DNA from: an uncultured Bacilli bacterium
Lineage (GTDB): Bacteria; Bacillota_I; Bacilli_A; RF39; UBA660
NCBI GenBank assembly: GCA_910586295.1
Contig: CAJUGE010000032.1
Coordinates: forward strand, 1 to 22,721
DNA: 22,721 nucleotides
Direction: 5' to 3'
Below, one piece after another: positions 1 to 6,931 of the stretch (position 1 is the stretch's first letter; every line of letters begins with the position of its first letter). The translations under genes and the position numbers were made by a program. Under the pieces are notes generated by a model, which did no database searches, was not told where the DNA came from, and worked only from the letters and a program-made list of their open reading frames with translations.

Positions 1-1
1 C

Positions 2-178
2 TTTTATGACAACAGTGAATTCTTAGAATTTGGTAATATGTTATTAAATAGAAGTGCTTATAATTTTAACACAAGCATATCCGAAAATGACAAAATACTT
101 ACCCTATCTACCTGCTATAGTGATACTGAAAAGACTGTGTTACATGCTAAACTAATTAAAAGAGAAGTAAAAGAATAA
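2..178 (+). CDS. Sortase, class B-like, C-terminal fragment
   Basis: The last 58 codons of a gene that enters from the left edge, open from base 2 to the TAA at 176-178. The fragment contains TLSTC, the sortase active-site signature with the catalytic cysteine, followed by a final strand reading TVLHAKLIKRE, as in class B and related sortases. Family knowledge: sortases are membrane-anchored transpeptidases that join sorting-signal proteins to the wall or build pili. Oddity: the strand after TLSTC normally starts with the catalytic arginine (R-x-V-V-x-A-K pattern), but here the corresponding codon is AAG, lysine (132-ish, in TEKTVLHAK). No substrate with a sorting signal is seen in the window. 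Class B is a judgement from the C-terminus only. Confidence 0.8.
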   Translation, partial: FYDNSEFLEFGNMLLNRSAYNFNTSISENDKILTLSTCYSDTEKTVLHAKLIKREVKE

Positions 179-210
179 AGAATGTCTCTCACAAAGACAT
201 TCTTTATTTT
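177..210 (+). terminator. Rho-independent terminator of the sortase gene
   Basis: A perfect 11-bp stem, AAAGAATGTCT (177-187) and AGACATTCTTT (195-205), closes a 7-base loop and runs into a T-rich tract. It overlaps the sortase stop codon. It also covers the end of the convergent gene that stops at 204, so it may act weakly in both directions. Confidence 0.9.
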
Positions 211-1091
211 TCTATAATTAAAGTTACATAATTTATCAAAGTTTCTTTAATTATTTCATCATCAAGTTTATTAAGAGAAAACATCTTCTCACCTACATGA
301 TTTAAAGAAGTTCCTATATGATATACATTCTTTCTATCTATAATTATATATCTATCATGCAATTTATTATTTCTTACTACTTTAAGTTTATTATACTGTT
401 TATTAAACTTACTTATGATTACATCTTCAAGCCTACTTTTATTACTTGTAATTAATACTATTTTTGAGTCAATATCTTTTATAAAATCTAAAAGTGTTTT
501 ATCTGCATAAGCATCAATTATAATAACTTCTTTCTCACTATCATTCAAAATATTTAAAATTTCAGAATATGCACTATATACTTCTCCAGGTAAAAATAAC
601 TGTTCTTTCTTATCAAACTTAGAAAATATATAATTTATTTTTTCATCATGCTGTGCTAATTCATTATTAATTTTATTTAATGAATAATAAATATCTTTAT
701 TCTCATTAATAAAATGTCTCATCAAGACAAAAGCATCCATTATTCTTATACTAACTTCTACTGCAATCTTTGACTTCAAAATTGTTGCTAACATCGCTAC
801 CCCTTGCTCAGTAAACACTCTGATATTATATCTTCTACCACCATGATTACTGCTTTCTAAACTTGAGGTCAAAATTTTTGACCTCAAGTTTAAACTTTCT
901 TCCTCACTTAAAATCCAACTAAACCTTTCTGGAAACTTTTCTAAATTATTTTTTACAGCCTGATTTATTTCCTTAGTTCCATTTTTACATTGATATAATT
1001 TTGCCAAATCTGAATCTATCATCACTTGCTTACCATTTACTTCTAAAATCATATCTTCTACTTTTATTTTTGCATTTATTAAATTATCCAT
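204..1091 (-). CDS. ORF6N domain protein with C-terminal PLD-like domain
   Basis: 295 residues. Residues about 10-115 look like the ORF6N domain: IDSDLAKLYQCKNGTKEINQAV, then NLEKFPERFSWILSEEE, then the VFTEQGVAMLATIL segment. This domain is found in phage and chromosomal proteins and is thought to bind DNA. A short helical linker leads to a C-terminal domain (about 165-295) with an HDRYIIID motif (H-x-R-x4-D, a variant of the phospholipase D HxK motif) followed by YHIGTSLNHVG, an arrangement I recognise from many Bacillota ORF6N proteins. ATG 1091 is preceded by AAGGGGG at 8-base spacing, and a good sigma-A promoter lies just upstream, so the gene is transcribed alone. Its role is unknown; phage-derived regulator or defence-related function are both possible. 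No other phage genes are nearby. Confidence 0.85.
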   Translation of the reverse strand: MDNLINAKIKVEDMILEVNGKQVMIDSDLAKLYQCKNGTKEINQAVKNNLEKFPERFSWILSEEESLNLRSKILTSSLESSNHGGRRYNIRVFTEQGVAMLATILKSKIAVEVSIRIMDAFVLMRHFINENKDIYYSLNKINNELAQHDEKINYIFSKFDKKEQLFLPGEVYSAYSEILNILNDSEKEVIIIDAYADKTLLDFIKDIDSKIVLITSNKSRLEDVIISKFNKQYNKLKVVRNNKLHDRYIIIDRKNVYHIGTSLNHVGEKMFSLNKLDDEIIKETLINYVTLIIEK

Positions 1092-1118
1092 ACATTTTAC
1101 CCCCTTTACTATATAAAA

Positions 1119-1147
1119 ATTATAACAAACATTTTTTTGATAATCAA
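1119..1147 (-). promoter_or_regulatory. Sigma-A promoter of the ORF6N gene
   Basis: On the minus strand, TTGATT (1147-1142), a 17-base spacer and TATAAT (1124-1119) lie about 30 bases upstream of the start codon, followed by the AAGGGGG ribosome site. Confidence 0.75.
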
Positions 1148-1153
1148 CTATTT

Positions 1154-1198
1154 TTTAATAATTCAAACAAAAAGAGATTAAAAACCTTAATCACTCTT
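1154..1198 (-). terminator. Terminator of the glutamine amidotransferase gene
   Basis: Read on minus: AAGAGTGATTAA, a short loop, then TTAATCTCTT with one bulged T, then TTTTTGTTT. The hairpin (1172-1198) overlaps the TAA stop at 1197-1199. Confidence 0.7.
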
Positions 1199-1940
1199 AC
1201 AAATATTTTTTTCTTTTTAATCCCTCTTCATTAAGCCTATTAAAAATTAAATTATCTTCTTCTAATTCTGGATGAAAATGAACTCCAAGAATAAAATGCT
1301 CTTTGCTATCATATTCTATTGCTTCGACTACACCATCACTAGCCTTTGCAGTAATATTAAAACCTGGTCCAATCCATTTAGGACAATAACTATGTAAACT
1401 TACAACGCTCATTTCTTCTTTTTCATAAATAGTGTAAAGCAAAGAATTAACATCTATAACAATATTATGTCTAGCATAATCTATATTATCATAATTTACT
1501 GTAACATCTCCATGAATATTAGGCGATTTAATTTTAGAAAGCAAACTCCCAAAATTTTTAAGTTTTAATATATTATATCTTCTAATAAAATCATTTATAT
1601 TAGCATCCATTCTCAAATGTTCTTGAACTATACTAAAAATTGCTAAACTTTCTAAACCAAGACATATACCTAATAAAGGTTTATTTTTCTTTATCGCATA
1701 TTTAATTACTTCATAATAACATCTATGAACCCTATTACCGCCAGGAATCAAAAACGCATCACATATTTCTAATGACCTATAATCTAAATTACCATTATTT
1801 AAACATATTCCAAATGGAATAGCGCCAGATTCAATTATCTTTCTAGAATATAAATCTATAAACTCATACTTATCATCATAAGGATCATCACTAGTTTTTA
1901 ATTTTATCTGAGGAAGTATTCCTACAACTACATTTTTCAT
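1197..1940 (-). CDS. Class I glutamine amidotransferase-like hydrolase (peptidase C26)
   Basis: 247 residues. The C26/gamma-glutamyl hydrolase fold is recognisable from FLIPGGNRVHR (residues 63-73), the nucleophile elbow LLGICLGLESLAIF with Cys93, and GVHFHPELEE with His223 and Glu225, which complete a Cys-His-Glu triad. The closest named relatives are PuuD-type gamma-glutamyl-gamma-aminobutyrate hydrolases, which release glutamate from gamma-glutamyl compounds in the cytoplasm. The region around 180-190 (SLHSYCPKWIGPG) replaces the usual VNSxHHQ stretch, so the substrate may differ. ATG 1940 has AAAGG nine bases upstream. The AAA ATPase gene ends 54 bases upstream on the same strand, so read-through co-transcription is possible; only a weak promoter match is seen in the gap. 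Confidence 0.85.
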   Translation of the reverse strand: MKNVVVGILPQIKLKTSDDPYDDKYEFIDLYSRKIIESGAIPFGICLNNGNLDYRSLEICDAFLIPGGNRVHRCYYEVIKYAIKKNKPLLGICLGLESLAIFSIVQEHLRMDANINDFIRRYNILKLKNFGSLLSKIKSPNIHGDVTVNYDNIDYARHNIVIDVNSLLYTIYEKEEMSVVSLHSYCPKWIGPGFNITAKASDGVVEAIEYDSKEHFILGVHFHPELEEDNLIFNRLNEEGLKRKKYL

Positions 1941-1994
1941 AACTCACAACCTTTATAAATTTAGCTAAAGCAGACTCTAATATCATAACTATTT

Positions 1995-3233
1995 TTATAA
2001 ATCTAAACTGTTTTTATCTAACAAAAATTCATTAATATTCATAATTAAAATACCATCTTCATTATACCAATACTTTAAACCATCTTTTACAATAATAATC
2101 TTTTTAAAATTATCACCAATAGAATTTAATGATCTTGACTCTTGAGCATTTTTCTCTCTAGTATCAATATTTAAAGCTACTTGTATATAATATCTTTTAA
2201 ATCCCTCATTACAAACAAAATCCACTTCAAGTTGTTTCTTATCATCTTTATCTCTTATTTCAACTAGTCCAACATCGACATTATATCCTCTAACAATAAG
2301 TTCATTATATATGATATTTTCCATCAAATGATTTTCTTCTAATTGTCTAAAATTAAGTCTTGCATTTCTAAGACCTAAATCTGAAAAATAATACTTAAAT
2401 GGTGTAGAAATATATTTTTTTCCTTTAATATCATATCTTTCAACTTTTTTTATAAGAAAGGCGTCTTCCATATAATTTAAGTATGAAATTATAGTATTAA
2501 TAGATATTTCTTTTTCTCCATTACTAATAAATGTATTATATAATTTTTGAGGATTTACTAATGAACCAACAGATGAAGATAATATATTTAATAATGTCTC
2601 TAACACATCGGGCCTTTTAATATTATTTCTCTCTATTATATCTTTAATATAAGTTTCTTGAAATAAATTTTTTAAATAATTAGATTTATCTTTTCCATTA
2701 TCAAAAGATAATATGAATGGTAGTCCACCATATGTAAGATACTCCACCCATTCATCATCCTCACCATTATAAGCCTCTTTAAAATCCGAAAAAGATAAAG
2801 GACTTATATGTATTTGATCTCCCCTTCCTCTAAACTCAGTTATAATATCACTTGATAAAAACTTAGAATTCGAACCTGTCACATAAACATCAACATTCTT
2901 CTCATATAATAAGCCATTTAAAACATATTCAAAATCTTTAACTAATTGGATCTCATCAAGCAAAAGATAATACATATCTTTATCATTTATTAAACTTAAT
3001 AAATATTCATTTAGTTTACTTGAGTCATGATATTTTTTATTTTTTTCTTTATCGAACTCAATTTTAATAATATGATCTTCTTTAATCCCTTGTCCTAATA
3101 AATAATTTTTGAAAATCGGATCCAATAAATATGATTTTCCACAACGACGTATACCTGTTATTACTTTAATCAAGCCATTTTCTTTTTTTCTAATTAATTC
3201 ATCTAAATAATTATTTCTTTTTATCTCTTTCAC
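1995..3233 (-). CDS. AAA ATPase with DUF4143 and nuclease-like C-terminus (copy 1)
   Basis: 412 residues. Walker A is GIRRCGKS (27-34), Walker B is YYLLLDEIQ with Asp93-Glu94, and VTGSNSKFLS (118-127) is the sensor region. This is the standard AAA_14/DUF4143 family pattern. A winged-helix-like middle part is followed by a C-terminal segment (about 300-390) with LEVDFVCNEG and YYIQVALNID, resembling the restriction-endonuclease-like fold that often ends this family. The start is GTG 3233, with GGAG ten bases upstream; upstream ATGs are out of frame. It has a strong promoter flanked by palindromes (3248-3379). A paralogue lies at 5612-6802. Family members are abundant in gut bacteria and their function is unknown; I do not assign one. 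Confidence 0.9.
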   Translation of the reverse strand: MKEIKRNNYLDELIRKKENGLIKVITGIRRCGKSYLLDPIFKNYLLGQGIKEDHIIKIEFDKEKNKKYHDSSKLNEYLLSLINDKDMYYLLLDEIQLVKDFEYVLNGLLYEKNVDVYVTGSNSKFLSSDIITEFRGRGDQIHISPLSFSDFKEAYNGEDDEWVEYLTYGGLPFILSFDNGKDKSNYLKNLFQETYIKDIIERNNIKRPDVLETLLNILSSSVGSLVNPQKLYNTFISNGEKEISINTIISYLNYMEDAFLIKKVERYDIKGKKYISTPFKYYFSDLGLRNARLNFRQLEENHLMENIIYNELIVRGYNVDVGLVEIRDKDDKKQLEVDFVCNEGFKRYYIQVALNIDTREKNAQESRSLNSIGDNFKKIIIVKDGLKYWYNEDGILIMNINEFLLDKNSLDL

Positions 3234-3247
3234 TTCAACTCATCTCC

Positions 3248-3285
3248 ATTGAAAAATTTTTCCGTTTACGGAACTTTTATTCAAT
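3248..3285. repeat. Palindromic operator-like unit 1, ATPase copy 1
   Basis: A 38-bp imperfect palindrome bounded by ATTGAA (3248-3253) and TTCAAT (3280-3285), with TTCCGT-TT-ACGGAA (3260-3273) at its centre. It lies immediately downstream of the -10 box, over the expected transcription start of the ATPase gene. Confidence 0.75.
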
Positions 3286-3288
3286 ATA

Positions 3289-3317
3289 ATTATATATCAA
3301 GCATTTTATATAATCAA
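3289..3317 (-). promoter_or_regulatory. Sigma-A promoter of ATPase copy 1
   Basis: TTGATT (3317-3312), a 17-base spacer and TATAAT (3294-3289) on minus. The promoter sits exactly between the two palindromic units, and a TTCAATATA/TATATTGAA inverted repeat (3280-3288 and 3322-3330) brackets it. Confidence 0.8.
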
Positions 3318-3324
3318 GTAGTAT

Positions 3325-3379
3325 ATTGAAAATTTTTTCCGTTGTGAATTTTTTGCCGTATACGGAAAATTAATTCAAT
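3325..3379. repeat. Palindromic operator-like unit 2, ATPase copy 1
   Basis: A second unit bounded by ATTGAA (3325) and ATTCAAT (to 3379). It contains TTCCGTTGTGAA (3337-3348) and the perfect palindrome CCGTATACGG (3356-3365). Its first 19 bases match unit 1 with one mismatch, 77 bp away. It is 17 bp longer than unit 1 through what looks like an internal duplication of a half-site. It lies just upstream of the -35 box. Confidence 0.75.
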
Positions 3380-3383
3380 GATA

Positions 3384-4289
3384 TTATATAGTAGGTTTTA
3401 ATGTAGGTATAACTTCCTTAGGATTTCCAAATTCTTCTATGTATTGTAAATTAACACTTATAGTATTAATTAAATCTAAACAATCTATGAAATCATTATA
3501 TACTAGTAATAGAAGTTTTTCTTTTAATATCTCATCATTTTCAGCAATAAATCTTTTTAATTTTTCAAAACTTCTAATTTCAACTTTAATAACCCTAATA
3601 CAAACTTCCAAATGCCACTCATCATTATCTTTTCTATTTATTATTCTATTGTAATACAAATCTAATATTTTTTTTGAAACCTCAACTATTTTACAACACG
3701 CACAATATTCTATTTGTTCTCTATTTTTCATTTTACTATCTTTACTATATTTTATATTACCTATTTCTCTTTTTAAATTATCTAAACTATATTCTAACTC
3801 CTCTGCATCTAAAGAAGCAGTAATTCTCCTAAGTAATAATGGAATTATAACCTTTTCTTCAAAATACACCATTGCTTCTTTAAATGAAATGCTATCTTTA
3901 TCACAAACAATATAGTTGCTCAAAGGTTCTACATAATGTTCACCATAATTATTGGATAAAGGATGACTACTTATATTTCCGCTTTTCAAAGACATAAAAT
4001 ATGAATTTTTATAAGTAAAATAAAGATCAGCACTATCAAATGTTTTTCCAATTTTAACTAGAATATCACAATAACCATGTCTATCAGTAATATATAAATC
4101 ACTAATTTTGTAGTCTAAAAACATTCTAAATATGCTTATTTTTCTAAGTAGACGTTTATTTCTCCTATAGTCTTCATCTAATTTTTTTTCATTTTTTTCA
4201 TACTCATCACAACTAATTTTTTTAGATTGAAATGCATTTCTTAGTTCTTTTTTTAATTCTCTTTGTGTAAAATCAGTGTTATCTAACAT
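3384..4289 (-). CDS. Unrecognised cytoplasmic protein, 301 residues
   Basis: I do not recognise this family. ATG 4289 is chosen because AGGGGG lies nine bases upstream; a longer reading would begin at the promoter itself. The protein is charged and helical with no signal peptide or membrane segment. The first 45 residues are rich in Lys, Glu and Arg and may form a coiled coil; a mixed middle part includes DRHGYCDILVKIG and ADLYFTYKNSYFMSLKSG; the C-terminal half is helical and contains a Cys pair (EYCACCK). The gene has a perfect-consensus promoter within inverted repeats and is a single-gene unit by its spacing. It lies directly upstream of ATPase copy 1, with only that gene's promoter and operator block between them, so a functional link is possible but unproven. 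Confidence 0.7.
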   Translation of the reverse strand: MLDNTDFTQRELKKELRNAFQSKKISCDEYEKNEKKLDEDYRRNKRLLRKISIFRMFLDYKISDLYITDRHGYCDILVKIGKTFDSADLYFTYKNSYFMSLKSGNISSHPLSNNYGEHYVEPLSNYIVCDKDSISFKEAMVYFEEKVIIPLLLRRITASLDAEELEYSLDNLKREIGNIKYSKDSKMKNREQIEYCACCKIVEVSKKILDLYYNRIINRKDNDEWHLEVCIRVIKVEIRSFEKLKRFIAENDEILKEKLLLLVYNDFIDCLDLINTISVNLQYIEEFGNPKEVIPTLKPTI

Positions 4290-4306
4290 AATGTTATTCC
4301 CCCTCA

Positions 4307-4344
4307 TAATATAATGTTTTTTGGTTGTTAATAACATTATATTA
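4307..4344. repeat. Inverted repeat over the -10 box, gene 3384-4289
   Basis: TAATATAATGTT (4307-4318) and AACATTATATTA (4333-4344) are perfect 12-bp arms with a 14-base spacer. The right arm covers the TATAAT box, and the unit spans the transcription start. Confidence 0.7.
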
Positions 4345-4364
4345 AAAACAATTTATTTTGTCAA
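4336..4364 (-). promoter_or_regulatory. Perfect-consensus sigma-A promoter, gene 3384-4289
   Basis: TTGACA (4364-4359), 17 bases and TATAAT (4341-4336) on minus, a full consensus match. A 24-base direct repeat with two mismatches lies at 4327-4350 and 4369-4392, 42 bp apart and on one face of the helix. One copy covers the -10 box; the other lies upstream of the -35 box. Confidence 0.85.
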
Positions 4365-4397
4365 CAGTGTTTATAACATTTTATTAAAAACACTGTT
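4363..4397. repeat. Inverted repeat upstream of the -35 box, gene 3384-4289
   Basis: AACAGTGTTT (4363-4372) and AAACACTGTT (4388-4397) are perfect 10-bp arms with a 15-base spacer, and the unit abuts the -35 hexamer. Confidence 0.7.
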
Positions 4398-4459
4398 ATT
4401 TCGCTCAATCAATTACATTTTTACTTACATAGTGCTCTATAATTTATAAATATATATTA

Positions 4460-5536
4460 CTATTTTTTACCTATATTCAAAATTATTCCAATCATAGTCA
4501 TACTAACAAGCAAACTACTTCCACCATAACTAATAAAAGGAAGTGTAACTCCTGTAACAGGCACTATTCCAACGACCACCATCAGATTAAGAAGCGTCTG
4601 AAATATAAGCATAAAACTAAGTCCAAAAGAAAGATACTTCGCAAACAAATCCTCTGTCTCTAAAGATATTTTTATACATCTATAAAAAATCAATAAAAAT
4701 AATGTCGTAACTATAAATATTCCAAGAAAACCAAACTCTTCACTTATAATAGAAAATATAAAATCAGTCTGAGGCTCTGGTAAATAAAAATGCTTTTGCC
4801 TGGAATTAAGAAAACCAAAACCTAAAAGTCCTCCTGGCCCGATTGCATAAAGTGACTGAATTATTTGAAACCCACTCCCTAAAGGATCGCTCCAAGGATT
4901 TAAGAATGATGTAATTCTCTTTAGCCTATAAGGCGCTACTATTATAAGACCTACTATACCAAGAAGTCCAACTAATCCAAGTTTTACAAATATAGAAACA
5001 TCTGTACCAGTAATAAATATAAGTGCTATCAAAGACATAACAATTATCATACCAGTACCAAAATCAGGTTCAAGCATAATAAGTCCAAAGAAAAGAATAA
5101 TCATACCAAGAATAGGCAAAACAAAATTCTTAGTAACTCTCTTCTCTCTATCATTTCTAGATAGATATTTAGATACAAAGATAACTAATCCTATTTTACT
5201 AAGTTCACTAGGTTGTATACCAAAAGGGCCTAATCCAAACCAACTTCTACTACCATTTCTTACAACACCTATACCTGGAATTAGAACAAGCACTAACAAA
5301 ATGAAACATCCAAGTAATATTAAATTAGATTTTTCTTTATAAAAGTTATAGTTTATCTTACTTACTATTAACATAACAAATATACCTATAATAAAGAATA
5401 TCCCTTGACTTATAACATATTTATAAGGATTATTAAACTTAAACTCTGCCCACACATAACTAGACGAATAAATCATAACAAGTCCAAAAGTAGCAAGAAG
5501 TATAGTTCCAAAAAACAAAATATTATCTTTCTTCAT
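4460..5536 (-). CDS. ftsW: SEDS peptidoglycan glycosyltransferase FtsW/SpoVE
   Basis: 358 residues with about ten membrane segments. SEDS signatures are present: RSWFGLGPFGIQPSELSKIG, LEPDFGTG, the large extracellular loop NPWSDPLGSGFQIIQSLYAIG, PEPQTDFIFSIISEE with the conserved aspartate taken as catalytic in SEDS proteins, and the C-terminal GVTLPFISYGGSSLL. Family role: polymerises lipid II glycan with a partner class B PBP at the septum. Its likely partner here is the PBP at 7984. In a spore-former it could instead be SpoVE, which acts in the spore cortex; sequence alone does not separate the two. ATG 5536 is chosen because AGGAG lies nine bases upstream; the TTG three codons earlier directly abuts the AGGAG and cannot be used. 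It ends in TAG. No murG follows, which is unusual for this cluster. Confidence 0.93.
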   Translation of the reverse strand: MKKDNILFFGTILLATFGLVMIYSSSYVWAEFKFNNPYKYVISQGIFFIIGIFVMLIVSKINYNFYKEKSNLILLGCFILLVLVLIPGIGVVRNGSRSWFGLGPFGIQPSELSKIGLVIFVSKYLSRNDREKRVTKNFVLPILGMIILFFGLIMLEPDFGTGMIIVMSLIALIFITGTDVSIFVKLGLVGLLGIVGLIIVAPYRLKRITSFLNPWSDPLGSGFQIIQSLYAIGPGGLLGFGFLNSRQKHFYLPEPQTDFIFSIISEEFGFLGIFIVTTLFLLIFYRCIKISLETEDLFAKYLSFGLSFMLIFQTLLNLMVVVGIVPVTGVTLPFISYGGSSLLVSMTMIGIILNIGKK

Positions 5537-5611
5537 GAGTTTCAACTCCTACTTAATATTATGCATTTTCAATGTAAAATTTCATGAAACAAAGTAAGAA
5601 TCAAACATTAA

Positions 5612-6802
5612 CTATTTTTCATCCAAAGAATCCATAAGTAAAAAATCTTTTAACTTTATATGTCTTACTGTACTAGTAGAATAATCTATATCATCATTAG
5701 TTATAATAATCTTTTCATGACTATTATCTAAATTAGCAAAAGCACCAAATTCCCTACTATAAGCCTTCTCATCTAAAACACTATAAGCAATTTGTATATA
5801 ATATTTTTTGCCATTCTTAGTTGCCAAAAAATCTATCTCTTTCCCATCATTTTTATAAACTGTTAAACTATAACCCCTGTATAATAATTCATTATAAATT
5901 ATATTCTCTAAATTATGTGTCAAATCATATCTTTCATCAAAACATCTAATAGAATTTAAAGCCACATCTGCATCATAAACTTTCTCAAAATAAGAAAGAT
6001 TAGATTTAGTCTTAGGAGAATATTGCTTTACTCTTTCTATTATATATGCTTCTTCTAAATAATCTAAATATTTAATAATTGTATTTATAGAACATTTATC
6101 TTGAGTTTCTTTCAAATAATTATAAATAGACTTAGCAGAAATTATTCTACTATTTGATAGTAACACAAAGTTTACTATTTTCTTAAATAAGTTATCTTTC
6201 TTAATTTTATATCTATTAATAAGGTCATTTATTACAATTGTATCATCTAAATCATTGAGATATGTAATAACACTTGCCTTATCATCAAATTCTAGTCTTT
6301 TTGGAAATCCTCCCCAAACAAGATAGTCAGTTACCGAGCATTCTTTATTTAATTCTTTACTATATTCTAATATTTCTTTATATACAAATGGTCTTACTCT
6401 AAAAGATACATATCTTCCACTTAACTCTTTAGTAAATTCTCTAGATAATAATTTAGAATTTGAACCAGTAATAAACAAAGAATTATTATAAAGTCTTAAA
6501 GTTTTACAAGCATCTTGCCATCCATCTAATACTTGAATTTCATCTAAAAATATATAACACTTGCCTGCTTTTCTGTTTTCTTCAATATATTTTAAAAGTT
6601 CTATATCATTATTTATTGTATTTATAACTCTTTTATCTTCAAAGTTCAAATAAATTATATTATCAGTATTCTTACATATTTCTTCTCTTATTTGACTTAA
6701 TATAATTGATTTACCACTTCTTCTTATGCCAGTAATAATTTTAATTAAATCTGAATCATAAAATTCTCTAATTTTTTCTATATAATGTTCTCTTAATATC
6801 AT
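5612..6802 (-). CDS. AAA ATPase with DUF4143 and nuclease-like C-terminus (copy 2)
   Basis: 396 residues from ATG 6802, which has GGGAGG five bases upstream; the 16 extra codons further out would overlap the promoter. Walker A is GIRRSGKS (25-32), Walker B is CYIFLDEIQ with Asp87-Glu88, and FITGSNSKLLSREFTKELSGR is the family's sensor and arginine region. The C-terminus has GKEIDFLATKNGKKYYIQIAY, the nuclease-like module. The whole protein aligns by eye with the 1995-3233 protein, clearly a paralogue, though diverged. It sits between mraY and ftsW, the usual place of murD, and has its own promoter with tandem palindromes. It is therefore an insertion into the wall cluster rather than part of the wall operon. 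Function unknown. Confidence 0.9.
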   Translation of the reverse strand: MILREHYIEKIREFYDSDLIKIITGIRRSGKSIILSQIREEICKNTDNIIYLNFEDKRVINTINNDIELLKYIEENRKAGKCYIFLDEIQVLDGWQDACKTLRLYNNSLFITGSNSKLLSREFTKELSGRYVSFRVRPFVYKEILEYSKELNKECSVTDYLVWGGFPKRLEFDDKASVITYLNDLDDTIVINDLINRYKIKKDNLFKKIVNFVLLSNSRIISAKSIYNYLKETQDKCSINTIIKYLDYLEEAYIIERVKQYSPKTKSNLSYFEKVYDADVALNSIRCFDERYDLTHNLENIIYNELLYRGYSLTVYKNDGKEIDFLATKNGKKYYIQIAYSVLDEKAYSREFGAFANLDNSHEKIIITNDDIDYSTSTVRHIKLKDFLLMDSLDEK

Positions 6803-6818
6803 AATAACCTCCCTTATA

Positions 6819-6847
6819 ACTATACTGAAACATTTTACATTTGTCAA
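6819..6847 (-). promoter_or_regulatory. Sigma-A promoter of ATPase copy 2
   Basis: TTGACA (6847-6842), 17 bases and TATAGT (6824-6819) on minus. The -35 box lies in the spacer of palindrome unit 1. The leader would be only about ten bases, just enough for the GGGAGG site. Confidence 0.75.
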
Positions 6848-6859
6848 CAAAATGTTTCA
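6826..6859. repeat. Operator-like palindrome unit 1, ATPase copy 2
   Basis: TGAAACATTTT (6826-6836) and AAAATGTTTCA (6849-6859) are perfect 11-bp arms with a 12-base spacer. One arm fills the region between the -35 and -10 boxes, so a bound protein would block RNA polymerase. Confidence 0.85.
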
Positions 6860-6866
6860 TTCATAC

Positions 6867-6900
6867 TGAAACATTTTGTGAAAACAAGAAAAATGTTTCA
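6867..6900. repeat. Operator-like palindrome unit 2, ATPase copy 2
   Basis: The same 11-bp arms, TGAAACATTTT (6867-6877) and AAAATGTTTCA (6890-6900), again with a 12-base spacer. The centre is 41 bp from unit 1, about four helical turns. Confidence 0.85.
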
Positions 6901-6903
6901 CTT

Positions 6904-6931
6904 AAAAAGCGTTCAGTCTATAACCAAACGC
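6904..6931 (-). terminator. Terminator of mraY
   Basis: On minus: GCGTTTGGT, loop TATAG, ACTGAACGC (9 pairs with two G-U), then TTTTT. It includes the last codons of mraY and ends next to palindrome unit 2, separating mraY from ATPase copy 2. Confidence 0.75.

Noticed and set aside
1001..1234. Plus-strand 77-codon frame opposite the ORF6N gene start and amidotransferase end
   Set aside because: It lies over a promoter and a terminator of minus-strand genes, has no ribosome site and is low in complexity.
5537..5611. Promoter for ftsW
   Set aside because: No pair of boxes with acceptable spacing is visible; only TAATAT/CATAAT near the ribosome site.
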